From the NCBI GenBank assembly GCA_907165135.1, contig OU015567.1, positions 9,925,001 to 9,989,000 on the forward strand: a DNA stretch of 64,000 bases. Reading direction: 5' to 3'. Under the pieces are notes generated by a model. That model did no database searches and was not told the origin of the DNA. It saw only the letters and a program-made list of their open reading frames with translations. Of the stretch, positions 22,260 to 35,800 are shown in pieces; within the stretch, counting starts at the first letter, position 1; every line of letters starts with the position of its first letter. The translations under genes and the position numbers were made by a program. The stretch is from Oikopleura dioica. Taxonomy: Eukaryota; Chordata; Appendicularia; Copelata; Oikopleuridae.

Positions 22260-22653
22260 GTAAGTTCCTGACCTTTAGCCTCCATTCTCAGCGCTAAATC
22301 GGGCATTAACTCCCCCTGGAGGTCAGGGTCAAATCGGGCGGGGCTAAGCTCCGAGCCTCACGGACCAGGTGGCGAGTAGAGCCTTCCTGGTTTTCCGGGG
22401 GTTAACAAACCATAATTGCCTTTTTCATAGCCACTTGCGCCGTAAAATTTCTCATAAATCGGACAAAAGCTGCCCGCTTGCTGATCCAACGCCATATATT
22501 TTCATCTTTTTTCCCACTTGAGAACATAAATAACCATAAAAACAGCTACAATATAGAGATAAAAATCTAAGAAGACCGGAAAACATGACTAGAGTACTCA
22601 GACCGAAAACTATTTCTTTCAAATTAACAGGTGACAAATACATCCCAGGGAAA

Positions 22654-22673
22654 GGGAGAGAGAGAGAGAGAGA
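22654..22673. repeat. GA microsatellite
   Basis: GGGAGAGAGAGAGAGAGAGAC, about nine GA units, within the large first intron region. Confidence 0.9.
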
Positions 22674-23811
22674 CATTCAATTAAACAATCAAAGATAGAA
22701 AATATAGTGGGAGGGAAATGTAATAAGATCAAAGCGCTTATCAGGCCTGTTTTTCTTTCATCCTCTCAGAAGACATAGAAAACTTATTTTTAACAGAGAA
22801 ACAGAGAGATAAAAGCTTCTCCAATGCCAGAGAGACAGAGAAAATTGCCATTTTGGTTCTCCAAATTATAGTTTAAAATAAATCCAGTAACTTATCTATT
22901 TGGAACGTCACGCCAGAGTTAATCTGCTGAATGGAATCTTTTCACTTCCATTCAAGCCTGCCGTTTTAATAAAAGAATTACGTGCGTATCACTAAATACG
23001 GACGAAATCTTTACGAAATTTTGATACCCAGCCAAAATCAAGGCTTGGCAACCTTATTTATCGGAAACTCATGATTGGGTTGAAATTTTATTACTTTATT
23101 TTGGAGAACCAAATCAGTCAAAGTATAAAATCTTCAATGTCATAAATAATGAAATGAATGGTGATAGAGTGGTTCCTAGAAGGAAACGTAATTTTGAGGC
23201 CAACTTGAAAATGTTTGAAAATTTAAATCGCCAAAAAGGTAATCAAATTATGAAATTAAGTAAGAAAAAAAATTCTATCGCTTCTGATAGTCGCAAAAAT
23301 GGTCATAAATTTGAAAAATTAATTTTTATTATTGAGAACTTCTTCTTATTATAAAACAGTTTACTGAGTAAGGTTGTATTTCATGAACAAGTAAAGATAG
23401 TCTATTTTTACGATTGTTGATGTATTCGCGATCTGCCCCGATGCAATTATCTAATCGGCCTCAATGCTAATTGAAGTGGGTGACTTTATGTTTTATGGGA
23501 ATGCATTAGGTGTCTTCTTTTCCTTCCGCGCTTCGCACAAACATCAAAGAAATATCGTTACGTTGAGTTGTCGTTAAACTTTTCGCGTTTAATGAATCCT
23601 CCGTTACAGACCTTCTCAGACTCAAAACGGCCTAAAATCAAGGGCAATCTGCTCAAACGCAGCCTTTTCTTTATATTTTTCGTAAAACAATCAGACACCT
23701 GATACGACGGACAATTTCAGTCAAACCTCGAGAAAAGAAATTTGAGCGTTACGTCTTCATTTAAAAAAGAAATCGAGGACGTTTTTTAAGAAAAGAGAAC
23801 TGAGAAAAAAT

Positions 23812-23941
23812 ATGATAAAAAGCTTGGCAAGAAGAAGGTTGAGCGTTCCGGTTGTTTCTATCGCGGAAGAACCGGGGATCGGAAAGAGAGATTCTTATTT
23901 GAGACGGGGGTCTATTCCGAATCCAGAGCCAATTCCAGAAC
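23812..23941 (+). CDS. Alternative first coding exon B of the MPRIP-like gene
   Basis: ATG at 23812, 43 codons rich in Arg, Ser and Pro (SLARRRLSVPVVSIAEEPG; RRGSIPNPEPIPE), then a GTAAGT donor in phase 1, matching the acceptor at 29858. The RRxS-type sites could be kinase targets. Composition is clearly more GC-rich than the flanks, which supports coding. Confidence 0.5.
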
Positions 23942-24569
23942 GTAAGTTTCAAACTCGATAAATATCATAAATACCCCTATGATATCATAGTCCCTGAGTT
24001 AGGCTTAGAGTTAGCCATAGCCCGACCGATGGTCCCCTCAAAAAAGACTCCCCAGAAAAGAATTGACTTTAGCGTTAACGGTTTGTGAACTGTTACTGGA
24101 GCAGTAACTGTGTGGTCGCGTGAAAATTAACCTGAGAGAAAGAATAACGTATAAATTTAAGGGTCATATAAATGTCTCTATTTCTATATTTGCCATTCTG
24201 AGTTCTTCTTTTTGTTTTCTGACATATTTTCGCACATAAAAGGCGATTAAAAGGCTTAGTGACTTCCGCCATAAATTCGTTGTTGATTCCTTCAACTTTG
24301 GAAACGTTCAAAAGTTCTGGAGGAAGATTTGATGTTCTGATTTTTTACGAATGGTGACGTAAGGGTGGTCCTGCGGCGTGTTCGTTTACTGAGTTAAATA
24401 TTAAAAATGATGGACGCAAAAGCATTTACCCGCTGCAGCGCAATCCGCACTGAATTGCGGATGTTTGATCGATCACCGACCATCCCAAAATTCTGATTTT
24501 TCTTTTCATAATTCAAGAGAGAGAAACATAAGAAGAAAATATTGCTAGAAACTGTTCGTTGATGAAAAT

Positions 24570-24621
24570 ATGACGGCTTTGGGGGTGAAACGAGCTTCGT
24601 TTAGACTCAATAAGCCGGATA
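24570..24621 (+). CDS. Alternative first coding exon C of the MPRIP-like gene
   Basis: ATG at 24570 with 17 codons (TALGVKRASFRLNKPD) and a GTAAGT donor in phase 1, again compatible with the exon at 29858. A tiny upstream ATG (24562) would make a three-codon uORF. Confidence 0.45.
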
Positions 24622-26420
24622 GTAAGTTATTTCTTTTGTTGAAACTCTTTCTTTTCTTGAGCTGGAATTCGTGAGTCTTTCAAGGAATTTTCATTGTGCT
24701 CTGCTTTTTTGACGTAAACGCGGTAGATATTTATTATTTATAAAAATATGGTCGCGAATTCCGTATTTTATTGACACCCTTAAGAAAATCGCTAAATAAA
24801 GCCGCTCCCTGATTGAGGAATTCGTTCTCCACTTGCACAATACTTAAAAACTTGCCAAATTGGAATCGTGAATAGTTGAATGTCAAATAGCACAAGTTAG
24901 TTTGCTCAAATAGAATTTATTCTCATCCATGGATGATTCGCGGATTCGTGACTTCAAACAAGGTCAACGAACACTTTCCTCGCCTCGTGCGTAAATTCGT
25001 CTGTCAAAAAACTTGTCACACTATTTTTTACATTGTCAATATTGTTTTTCATATTTCAAAATATCCATCTGACTTCGTTCAGTCTGAAAATCTGATTTTC
25101 CTCCTTGATTTCGAAAAAAATCTTAGATGACAGATTTTGAGGCTGATTCAAAATTTTGCTTCTGGGAAAATGTTACAAGTTTTATCGCTGCATGGTCTCA
25201 AGAAACGCATTAACTCGACAAACAGATAGCGCTTTTTCGGATTCGCCCAGCTTGCTCAGCAGTTTCTACACAGCTTAATGGGCTGCTCTATGAAAAAGGC
25301 CAAATGAGTTTCGATTTTTGACTCTTCTGTCCCTTAAAATACTGAAGATACCCTTAATTTTCTATTTGAACTTGAAGCTCTGGAATTTATCTTTCAAATG
25401 AAGCGAATTTCCTTTGAATTTGAACATTTTTAAGGGTGTGAGGAGCCTATGATTTTGAAAACGTCGAAATGTGGACTAGGGACTCTCGTGGGTTAAAATT
25501 TTTAAGTAGCCAGACGTTGTTTTTGAGCATTTCCGCAGATAGCGTATTTATCAAACACAACTGTATTGGCGACGGTGCTACCGGGAGACAGTAATTGCGT
25601 CTGTATCAGCGAATTAGTGACGCCCGTAAAATAAAGTCCCCCCAGAATCGAAAGAGGCGAGTTTCCCACATTCGGGAAAAAATCGCGATTCTTTCAAAGA
25701 ACCACGCGGATCTTATCGATCTCCGTTCTGTTAAATTAAATACAGTCAAATACAGTTGTATTTGGCGGGAAAAGAATCTAACTGACGTTGCATAAAAATT
25801 CTCTTACAATCTGAAGGAGTTAAAATGTTCCTAGATAACCCGATTATCGCCAAATATTCTCATTGCCCAAAAGAGCAAATTTCAAAAGTACAAGTTAAAG
25901 TGGTTGGTGGAGAGCTTGCGCGTCACAGATTCCGCAAATTCTTACCGTAAAGACTTATTGACATTTTTGGGGGCGACATTAGGACCTACAGATTCTGTCG
26001 TACAGAAGTATCTGTTCTTAAGGAAAAGAACGGAAACGAACCAAACTGAATATTCGAAAAATTCAAAAGCTTCAAGTTCAAAATTCTCACGAACGTCAAA
26101 TCTGTCCTCAAATGACTCAGGAGGCGTTCTATCAGAAATATCTTCCGTGTTGCATAAATCCCCCCGTCTCAGGAGGATCACGCCAGGGCGGTGCTTTACC
26201 ACTTGCACAACACATCCCTTTCTAACTGCTAAAATTTCCTGTTTTGGAGAAGTGGGATTTCTTCAGAGAAAGAAAAGTAATCACTGACTGTTATTTTAAA
26301 TTCGTAACAGGAAGTTTGTTTTGCAAACAGAAGGAAAAAGGTTAGATGAGGTTCTTAGGCACTTACTTTAGTGACTGAAGTTCAGTCAAACTGTAAAGTC
26401 GCAGTTACGAAAGAAAAATT
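24622..26420. other. Intronic or intergenic stretch, nothing assigned
   Basis: Mostly AT-rich. A Ser-rich open stretch at about 25904-26287 lacks an ATG at its start and any recognisable domain, so I do not call it a gene. Confidence 0.4.
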
Positions 26421-26427
26421 GACTAAC

Positions 26428-27428
26428 AAAGCCGCTCGCGGCTTTCGCATATCAAAAAAAGGAGAAAAAGCCGCGCGCGGCTCTTATCATATTTTTCGAC
26501 TACAGGTAAAGCCACTAGTGGCTTCCAAGAAGAAATAACTTAAAGGAAAGCCAACATAATTTTGCGAAAAGCGAAGTGAATAATTTGCTCTTGGTAAAAA
26601 TTCAGGAGGTGGCAAATTCACTGGGTGGTCGAGTAGTAACAGTGCTGAGTGTGAGAGTGGCCCTGCCTTGGGTGGGGGCTCAGCTGCTCGCTGCGTTCTG
26701 AGCGATTACTACGGCGCGGTGGTGGTGGAGCAGGGCGCTGGGCGGCGATTGGCGGAGGAGCGCGCGCAGCGCCGCCGATTGGCTGGCCGCAGCGGCCCAC
26801 GCGATTGGCCGAGCGCTGGCGACCACCGCGCCGCCGCCAGATTCAGTCGGCCTTACTTTCTCTTTCTCCTCTGAACATTTTCAACCAAAACAAAAAATAG
26901 CTCTTTTTTGAAAAAGAAGGGCGACCCGCGTTTTTTTGGAGAAAAAGTACTTAGAGAGAACACGAAGAAGAAATATTTACCGATTTGAAGCGAAACAATT
27001 TAGAGAAAGAAAAATGCGAATTTAGAAAAAAAAAAGAAGGAAAAAATATTTTCGGTAGGAAATTCAGTTTTTTTATTCAGCGTCAAAAGAGGTTGTCCCG
27101 AGAATTTTTCTTCGATAGAAAAAGAGATTTCTTGATTCAAAAGCCAGTCGGGATAGAAAAAGGCCTAATCTCTTTCTCAGCTGGTTGTCGAACAATTTTA
27201 CTTGTTGAAATCGGATCGATTTTTGCGTTATTTCGCGACGCGGACTTCTTTTATCATTATTAAACGGATTTCGCGTTTTATCGTGTTTTCTCCGTCGCTT
27301 ATCCGGTATTTACAGTAATTCCTATGCTTCTTATTTTTAAACTGTAAGAGAGGAATTTTCTTTTGAAGCAAAAGCCGCGAAATACTGCAGTTTTTAGGGG
27401 AAAATATTGAAAGCCGCAAGCGGCTTTT
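26428..27428. repeat. Cluster of AAGCCGC-type perfect palindromes
   Basis: Perfect or near-perfect palindromes at 26428-26445 (AAAGCCGCTCGCGGCTTT), 26469-26482 (AGCCGCGCGCGGCT), 26509-26524 (AAGCCACTAGTGGCTT) and 27410-27428 (AAAGCCGCAAGCGGCTTTT), with half-sites at 27371 and 28446. They flank the GC-rich island. Confidence 0.8.
26680..26850 (+). promoter_or_regulatory. GC-rich CpG island with CCAAT boxes, probable promoter
   Basis: A sharply bounded ~170 bp region of over 70% G+C in an AT-rich neighbourhood. It has many CpG and three GCGATTGGC/CGATTGGCTGG/GCGATTGGCC inverted CCAAT (NF-Y) boxes about 35-40 bp apart (26747-26810). No TATA box is obvious. It lies 3 kb upstream of the first common MPRIP exon, so it is probably a broad promoter for a further first exon of that gene. 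The strand is inferred from that gene. Confidence 0.55.
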
Positions 27429-27429
27429 G

Positions 27430-29857
27430 CAAATTCACAGCTTACTCTAGTGGACTCTACTGACAATCAACAGATTTATCGATGCTTTCTATGGGGAATG
27501 GCTTTATTGATGTAAAAATATTACTGTAATAACGTCTCGTGGAATTTATTCATTCGAGGATTACAGTAGCGTGAGTTGACAAAATTTTAGCCGGTTCACA
27601 TTTGTCCAGTAGTTTTTACGCCTTCCTTTCTGCTGAGCACATACTTTTTTGAGTCTGCAGCTTGGGAAAGCAGGCGCCTGTATTAAATTTGTCGCAGTTT
27701 CCGGACGCTGAAAGTATTAAAAAACTGCTCAATAAAGCGCGAGAAAGAAATTGAGAAAGCTCCTGTTGATCCCAGTTGACGTGGAGCGTGACGTGAAAAA
27801 GCGCGAAATCAGTGATCTTGACTCGCGAAAAGTAGACCCGCAAAGTCTGGGAAGAGAATCGAGAAATCGAGCGCTAGAATTTTCGTCAGAGATTTACGCG
27901 AAAGAGAATCTGGGGAGAATTGTGAGTACTTTTGAGAATCAAGTTTATTTCATACAGAAGACATTCATTACAAGAACACCTTGAAAACGAAGCTTTTCCA
28001 TGTAGGATATTTAAAAACCATCGATTCCTACCGAGACGCCAGTCTGAGTCGGATTTCAATAACATTACGATTATTTCCTCCCGTCTTCTTGTTCTTCTTT
28101 TTCGAGTCTCTAGAACGGAGAATCCAAACCTCGTTTCATTACAAACTTGACAAATCCGCCTTTCATTAGCATCGTAATATTCGGATCGTGTATCATGGCC
28201 GCTCTCTCAGGTGACGGGTTTATATCAAAAATACAACTGCGTTGACATGATTTCGATGGCCTGTTGAATATCCGCCAGAAAAACGCTCAAGCTTTTAGGT
28301 TTTTCGTTTATTTTATTTATTAGTGTCTTGGCCATTAGGGAAGAGCGTTTTTGGACTGAACAAAGAAAAATTTAAAGAGATTTTATTTTAAAAAGCTATT
28401 TTTAAAGCATTTTTTTCGAGATGATAAAAATAATTCTGCGTCAAACCGTAAGCCGCAAAGCTACCCAGCTTATACTATTTTATATTCTTGAATAGGCAGA
28501 TCGCTCAATAACTATTTTCTTTTTTCTTCCTTTCAAAGAGTCAAAAACTCTGATCCGATTTTGTCCACCACGGGGGTAGCCAAATGCCTTTTTCGTTTTC
28601 CTCGGTCAAACTCACTACTCGCCAACGCGACAGAAAAAGAGATCATTCAGCCCTAATTGTCGCCAAATTGAAGTTTCCCCCTTCCTTTTTTTCTTCACGC
28701 CGAGGCTTTTTTTCTACATTCCGAGACTTTATTTTTATGACAGCTCATTATTCAGACATTGTTTTCGAATAATTTTCAGCGACATTTCTAATGTCGAAAA
28801 GAGGAATTATAATTGGAGAAAAAATTAACCGTTCTTGCAAAAGAAACCTAAGCTCGGGAACCTGAGTAGAAAACCTGAGTCAGGGCCGGAAACCCGCTTC
28901 GCCAGAATTTAAAAATAGATTGGAATGTAAAATTTGCGAATCCGCTTCGCGGCTTCGGGGACTTTTAAAGATTCTATATTTTGAATATGATATTCAAAAC
29001 TGTCTGTAGTTTTCATTTTATTTAGCTTGTTTATCATGTTATTTAGCGCTGAAAAAGACGTTCAGCGTAACTTGCCTTTCTGTTTCTGCATTTTTTCTTT
29101 GCACTTTGCGTCAACTGGGCAAATAACTTTGTACAGCAGAAAGCAAAATACGGCGCCACGACAAATTGAAGGGGTGAAGCGCGAGAGATAACTCTAATCC
29201 TCTGACGTGATTCCGGACAAAGGCTGCTCGGATTTCGCCAAAGCTCACGCCCCCGGGCTCTTTTCAATAATTCCTTTTAACTTTCTCGTGGAAGAGAAAA
29301 TACAGAATAGGAGATTTGACTTTCAAAATAATTCGTGGCCAATAAAGCTAAAGAAAAGGTTGATTGATCTGTTATATCTTTCTTTCCACTTTTCGCGCTA
29401 TTTGGCGCCTAAAAGCGGGCTCTTATCCGTACTTATAGAGATGTTCAAGTGTTTACATTGAATACTCATCCAAGAGGAGACCTGATATATTATCGTCTGA
29501 GCGACCTGGCGTATTCGGGCCAAACAGAAAAATACTCTTAATTTCGCGTTGCCCGTTTTTCTTTCTAAAATCGTTGACCTTTGTAAACATCCATCTTGGC
29601 CTCATCCTTAATTTGCCATTTCAGCCCCTGGTTTATTTTTACTAAAATTGAAATTTCAAATTTGTGATTCGAATGAGTAACTCTCTCCAAACACTTTCCC
29701 CGCGCGAATTTACATTGATCTTGACGGGGTAATCTTTGTCGAGCACTTTTGTCAATAAAGAGCGATTTTGTTGTTCCAGGTTGAATTTTGGGATTAATTT
29801 TGTGAAGTGTGCGCCAAACACGCACACCGCGTTATATATTATAATGTTTGATTTCAG
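27430..29857. other. Stretch without a recognised gene; dispersed-repeat copy
   Basis: AT-rich, with only short open frames. It contains one copy of the AACCTGAGTCAGGG repeat at 28850-28910 (including CTGAGTAGAAAACC and CTTCGCCAGAATTT) that matches, in opposite orientation, the sequence at 49975-50066. Confidence 0.5.
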
Positions 29858-32800
29858 ATGACATGACGCACTCGGCATGCCTCCCGTCCTTCGGCACGTC
29901 CAATTGTCGCCAGTTTGCCGAGAACATCTTCGACAAGTCGAAATGCAAGAACTGCATGAAGCCACGCGAAGATCACGTCGGCCTGGGTAAGAATTACTGT
30001 CATTCGATGAAAAAATAGTTTTGTATCTATCAGGCACAACGAAATTTTCTATGACAAGTTGTCATGACAGCTTTTATAAAAAAATGATATCATGGAAGAG
30101 AAATTTCTTTTATTTTGTTACTGAGGGGGCATGCTATTAAACCATCGAACCATTTAAGCTACTATCATTAGAGACGTCAACGAGCTTCAAATTTTTGAAC
30201 GTTCAATCTTGTGGGAAATCTACCCGCCCTTATCTCTACATACAGGGCTGAGCTATTGTGAGAAACAATCATTAGGATAGGACCTAATTTATATGCAAAG
30301 CTTCTGCGCCCCTCCTTATGATGCTAATTTGAGCACTACCATCCCTAATTTTAAATTCCTCGCGTCCGTTAAATTTAGGCCTTGGTTTCGGCCTTAATTT
30401 GGGGGTAGTTGAAGGAAAAGTATCAGTATAAATAACATCAAGACTGCTTCCGGTGGTTATATGATAGTTTCCCACAACATGTGCATTCAATATTTTCCCT
30501 TCGACGTCAATTTGGCTACGGACCAGAGCCTCAGCTTTTGGACTTTCATGACTGTCCAGAAGCTCGCGCCAATATTTGCGAAATAATAGCCACCCCATTT
30601 GTGATGCAAATTATATTTTCTAAAGTGTCCCGCTTTCCCAGGTGTCTCAATGTGTTACTGACGTATAAAGACATCAAATGATATCGTATCGATGTCGATT
30701 AGCCATCATTGTTTCTTTTAGCGTCTGCTGTCGTAAGGGCTAAGCCGGTACATTATGGATGGTTAGGACTTGCTCCACCAGGGTGGAGTGTCGGCGCTGG
30801 TCGCCGATGGCAACGCAGGTTTTTCATCCTCTTCGATTTGGGCACACTTTCCTGGGCACTTGACGACAACGCGGGCACCGAACCAGCTGGATCCATTGAC
30901 TTGAACAAGCCGTTTTCAGTTGAGAAAGCGGAGAATCTCACGCAGCTTCCAAATACCATCTGTATGTTCAATTCTTGATCTACATATTTATCATTCGATA
31001 GGTATAACGTCCAAAGATGATGGCAGCCAGATCTTGGTCCGATCGGATAACAGTGAAGAGTTCATTTTCTGGTTCAAGAGCATGCAAAAAATGATTGCAG
31101 ATTGCGAGGAAAAGGCAAAGGAAGACAAGCGGAAGAAGAAGATGCTGGTAAGTGCGCTAATTAGTTGCTAAGAAAGATGAGTAAACAGTTTATTAACATC
31201 TTCTATCCATAGCAAAACGCCGAGGTAAGGCAGTTTTCGAGCTGAAATAAAACTGTGATTATTTCCGCAAATTGACGGGTCGCGCGCAGCTTCAAAATCT
31301 TCCCAGAGATTTTCAAGATGCGCTGCCTCTTTAGAAATTTGGATTTGTCAGAGATTTGTAATTTGAAAATTCCATTCTTGATTGCAACTGATTTTCATTA
31401 TTATCGAAGGATATTTTTGTAAGAAAAGAGCTTATCGGTTGTTTGGTACAATCGCCGATAAGGGCTTTTGATCTTGTTTCGTCTTTATAAGTACATTTTC
31501 GGGACTATGTCTGACTAGCGTGTATCCTTAGGCAAACAGACGACGACATCACACAGTTTCGGTGACTGCGACGAACAGTGCACTCGCTGAGGCCCGGACG
31601 AGTTTCAACCGCGAGCGGCGCCATCAAACCATGACAAACAGCTCCGTGAGTAGTGTTTGGACACAGGTAAATTTCATCTGGTGCACTTTCTTTGGTGATC
31701 CGGGTGATATTTACTGCTTTAACTTTTTCTCTCGACTGCCTTACTTTTTGATAAACTTGACCGCCTCGCGCTCGAGTTTGAAGGTCAATCAAATGCTTAT
31801 TTGGACAATTTATCAAAAGAAGGGCAGTTCTATTTTATTTTACGAACACTTGAAAGAATTTCAAATCTGTACTCTTTGTTGATTTCAATCGTAAAATAAA
31901 ATAAATTCATTCTGGTGAGTTGAAGAATATTGAAATTGGATGAACTTTGGCTCGCTTTTAACTGTTTTGAACGTTAACAATTTCATTTTTTCTTCCGCCC
32001 TAGAATTTTCCTTCGATAAATCGTTATTTCATTTTCCTAGGGCGGCCTCACAAAACGCGAAAGACCAACTTCCCTCGCCACTACCATTCCTGTTCAATCA
32101 TCCGCTCCTCCTACTCCTACAGGTAAGCCAACATGTGACCTACATGTTTCATGTAGTTACAGTTGTAGTTTACAGTCAATCCAGTAAATCAACGAAAGTT
32201 TTTCTGACAAATACACCTTCCTCCCGGCATTTTAAAGATAATAACCGGAAACTATTGCGGCTAATTTGGCCAGCTGTAGAATGTGATCCTTGTTGAAATT
32301 TCATTTCAGCGACGCTCAATCTAATTTGACTCCCTCGGATTTAAACTTTACTGTTTGGCTCGATTAGATACGCTCAGAGCAAACTCGTTCAAGGTCAAAT
32401 GGTTGCACCTTGCAATTCTTGCACGATTTCGCATTTAAACAGTTATCACTTGTGATAGCCTAATTAGGCCACCTAGTAAATAATTATCACCATTTCTCGA
32501 GGAATTTGATGTTTGTCAGAAAGTGAAGTTGATTTCTTTATCACTCGTACTCTGTTTGTATTTGAGCGAGTACGGTGGCAACGGTGATTAACCCAAAAAC
32601 GCACAATCGCAATGTCTGTAATCTCAATGTCACTACGCGTCGAGTTATCCTGACAGTATCTGTGGGATAACTCGACGCTGTCGAATCGATACCTTCTTCA
32701 AGCTAACAATATGCCAATTGAAATTTTGATACCTTCAACGATTCGCATTCATTTCTCGTGAACTTACGCAGCTACAGTTGACCTTCAAGCAAACTTTCGA

Positions 32801-35800
32801 TATCGTGAAAAATGCGGAAGTCGAAATGATTCCCATTTCGCATTTCAGCACATTTTCTTTTCCTTGGCCTTTGTGGCTTCGAGATGGTTTCGATTCAATC
32901 AACAGTTTTGTGATTTTTACCCACGCCCTGACACTGATTGTCTAGGGAGCGGACTAACACCAGCTTTATGTCGTCTTGTCTCTCCACAAGCTCTACCGAT
33001 TCTAGAAAATGACAAGCCAACGAGCCCGGATCACAAATCGACCAGTCCCACTGGTCTCACGCCTTCTGCGTCTTCAAGAGCTGAAGTCGACCGACTCGGG
33101 CGCAAAGATCGACGAATTCAAAGCTCGCGCATCGCAGAATCTTACAATCGTCCTTATACCTCTAGCACCTCCACATCTTCGTATTCTGGGCGTAGCGCGT
33201 CTGGTGAGTGAACTTCCTGTTCTTCGAATTCAGTAGCTCTTGAACGCGTTATTGATTCACCTTTTAGTTGATCGACGTGTGAACTACGGCGCAGAAGCTC
33301 GTGCCAGGACGGCATCTTCAGACGCCGCCAGCCCCTTGAAGGCATCCTGGCTGTCCCTCGTCAACGCAAGTGGCTTCGCCGAGGCGGCGTCGCAAGTCGA
33401 TACCTCCTCCTCGAATCGTATGTGGTTTACCTTGTTGCCCAGTCGCCTCATTGCCTACGCCAGCCCATCGAGTTCGTCTGTTCTCTTTGAACTCGAGCTG
33501 CGCAAGGCTACAGTGAAATCTTACGATGGAGAGAAGAACAAATACGCCTGTTTCATCGTTTCTTCGGCCGAGAAAGCGCTCACGATCGGCGCACTGACCG
33601 AAAAGATCCGACGAAATTGGATTGAAACACTCGAAGACGCAATCAACGCAAAGGGATCGAGATCGAGCTCGATTTCTAGCTCCAGTGATCAACCCGGAGC
33701 AGATATTACCAATCTGCCTCCAAAATCCGCCACCACCGAGTTCTTCTCGCGGCAGTTCCTCATCCATGACATCTTCCTCTTCAGTGGCGACCAGCGTGCT
33801 GAGCTCGTCCGCCTTTTCCGACCAAAACCGAGTGCCTCCAGTCTTTTCCGAAATTACACCGACCGCAGTAGTACGACCCCAAGAAGTCGTCAAGCCAACG
33901 AGTACGACGGAACCCGAAGTTACCGATCCGCTAGCGCTAAAAGTGACCTCCCGAGATTCTCCACCGCTCAGAAGAAGACGCAATCGAGATCGACGAGATC
34001 GTGGAGATCGGTCAAAGACTCTCGATCCTTCTGAGATCTCTCGGATCATCCAACGCAGGAATGTTTGCTCAATTGCATTTCATAATCTTTTTTACCAAGA
34101 TGGCTTGGTAATTAAAATCACTAGTTATTACTTGTTGATAAGATAAGGAAGCACGCGTTGGGACTTTTCTAGTGACATAAAAAAGAGAATGACGTTTCTT
34201 CTCTTCCGAAAGTAATAAATTTGAGAGAGTCTCGTTTACAGGACCAGCTAAAAATGATTGATGCAGTAATAAACAAGTTTTCTGTCCATATTCATCAAAT
34301 ATAAAATTTCTTGATCTTTTGAATCAGCGATATAACTTTCTTTAGCTGCGTAAAATCGATCATAATCGACGCTTTGTGGCTCATAAGAAAAGTTTAAGTT
34401 ACAGTAATTTAATCGATAACAAGGTCAATTTTACCGTGGACCTTCATAAATTCGCTAATAAAGAGACGCTGAGTTACAGCGTGTGAAATCAGAACACGCA
34501 ACTTTTGCATGTGTTGATTTGTAGCCTTTTTCGAAATAGAAAATCCTGTTCGATCATGTCTGTCCGGGCTGGTACGCTCTGGTAAAAGACGTTTCTAGTG
34601 TTCCTAATTTCATTAACAACTCAACGCTTGTTTGACGTAGCGAAGGTGCCAAAAAGTAATTTTCTTTAGTCAATTTTGCCATTTGATGCTATAGTGTTGA
34701 GATATTTTCGAGAAGTTGACTAAATCATCCTCAATCATACTCTTGTGGAAACCACCTGCTAACCACATGGCAAGAGGAAAAGCCCCAAGAACCCCTCTTG
34801 CCTCCCCTTGCGACGCATTCTTCCACCACAACTCGTAAATTTTAGTCCTTTAAACACCTCGTCAGAGGCGCGCTCCTCGGGTATATAACATTCATTGAGG
34901 CTCGTTAGGGTTTCAAATTGATAAAAATGGACTTGAAAAATTCGCGTTTGAAATCGTGCTGGAGACGGCAAGTTCTCCGGCGGCGTTTTGCCGAGGATGT
35001 TGACTTAGAGAAGCCCGTTTCCTCACGATTACTTGATCTGCGAGCTGCCAGAAAGGCTCGGTAAGAAAGCCCCTTCAAAACTTATTCGTAAACTTCCCTT
35101 TTTAAAGAGAAAACAACTCTTCCAACGTTTCTACGCCCGACAGCGGGTTTGGAGATGAGGACTACCAAAGACCTACCATAGAACAATCATTGAGCAAACC
35201 TGAAAGTGATTTTGAAAAGACTACAACGGAAAACAAGAGCTCTTCTCCAGTAACTGCGCCGGCTGTCGACATCTGGAAAATGATTCAGGAACGAAAGCCG
35301 GAGCATAAAACAGCGAAAATTGAGGTAAATGATTCCTCCTAGAGTTTCTTATCTAATCCAATAATTCAGAACGGAAAGGACAACTCGGAACAACTCAAAG
35401 GCTTGGAACAGGAAAATCACCGATTGAGGTACTTTCATTTAGATTTTTCTCAAACTAATTACTCTTCTAGGGACGAACTAGCTAACACATGTCCGAAAAG
35501 CGAACTCAACGAGCTGAGGCGAAAACTGGAAGCAGCTGAAAGCGAGATTACTGATCTAAAAGCGCACGCCTCTCGCCGCCCCGCGCTGAAAGGTTTGTTT
35601 TATACTTTCTAAGCTTATTCTTTGCATGCTGCATGATATCTCGATCGAGAATAGCCATATTTTTCACATAGTCCTTGTTGTATTCCCAAGCGCTCATTAT
35701 GATGATGCTATTGCGAATCATCTGAGCTCTTTCTAGCGACAATAGAAAAAGTTAGAACAATGCATGAATAATCTAAACCGCCGCATGTTTTCCTCTTTCA

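Noticed and set aside
22452-22676. Minus-strand open stretch starting with Ser/Leu repeats
   Set aside because: It is generated by the GA microsatellite and has no coding character.
25904-26287. Ser-rich open stretch of ~125 codons
   Set aside because: No ATG at a sensible place, no domain and no clear splice partners.
33318-34049. Long minus-strand open frame opposite PH domain 2
   Set aside because: It is the shadow of the GC-rich MPRIP exon; the plus-strand frame matches the family.
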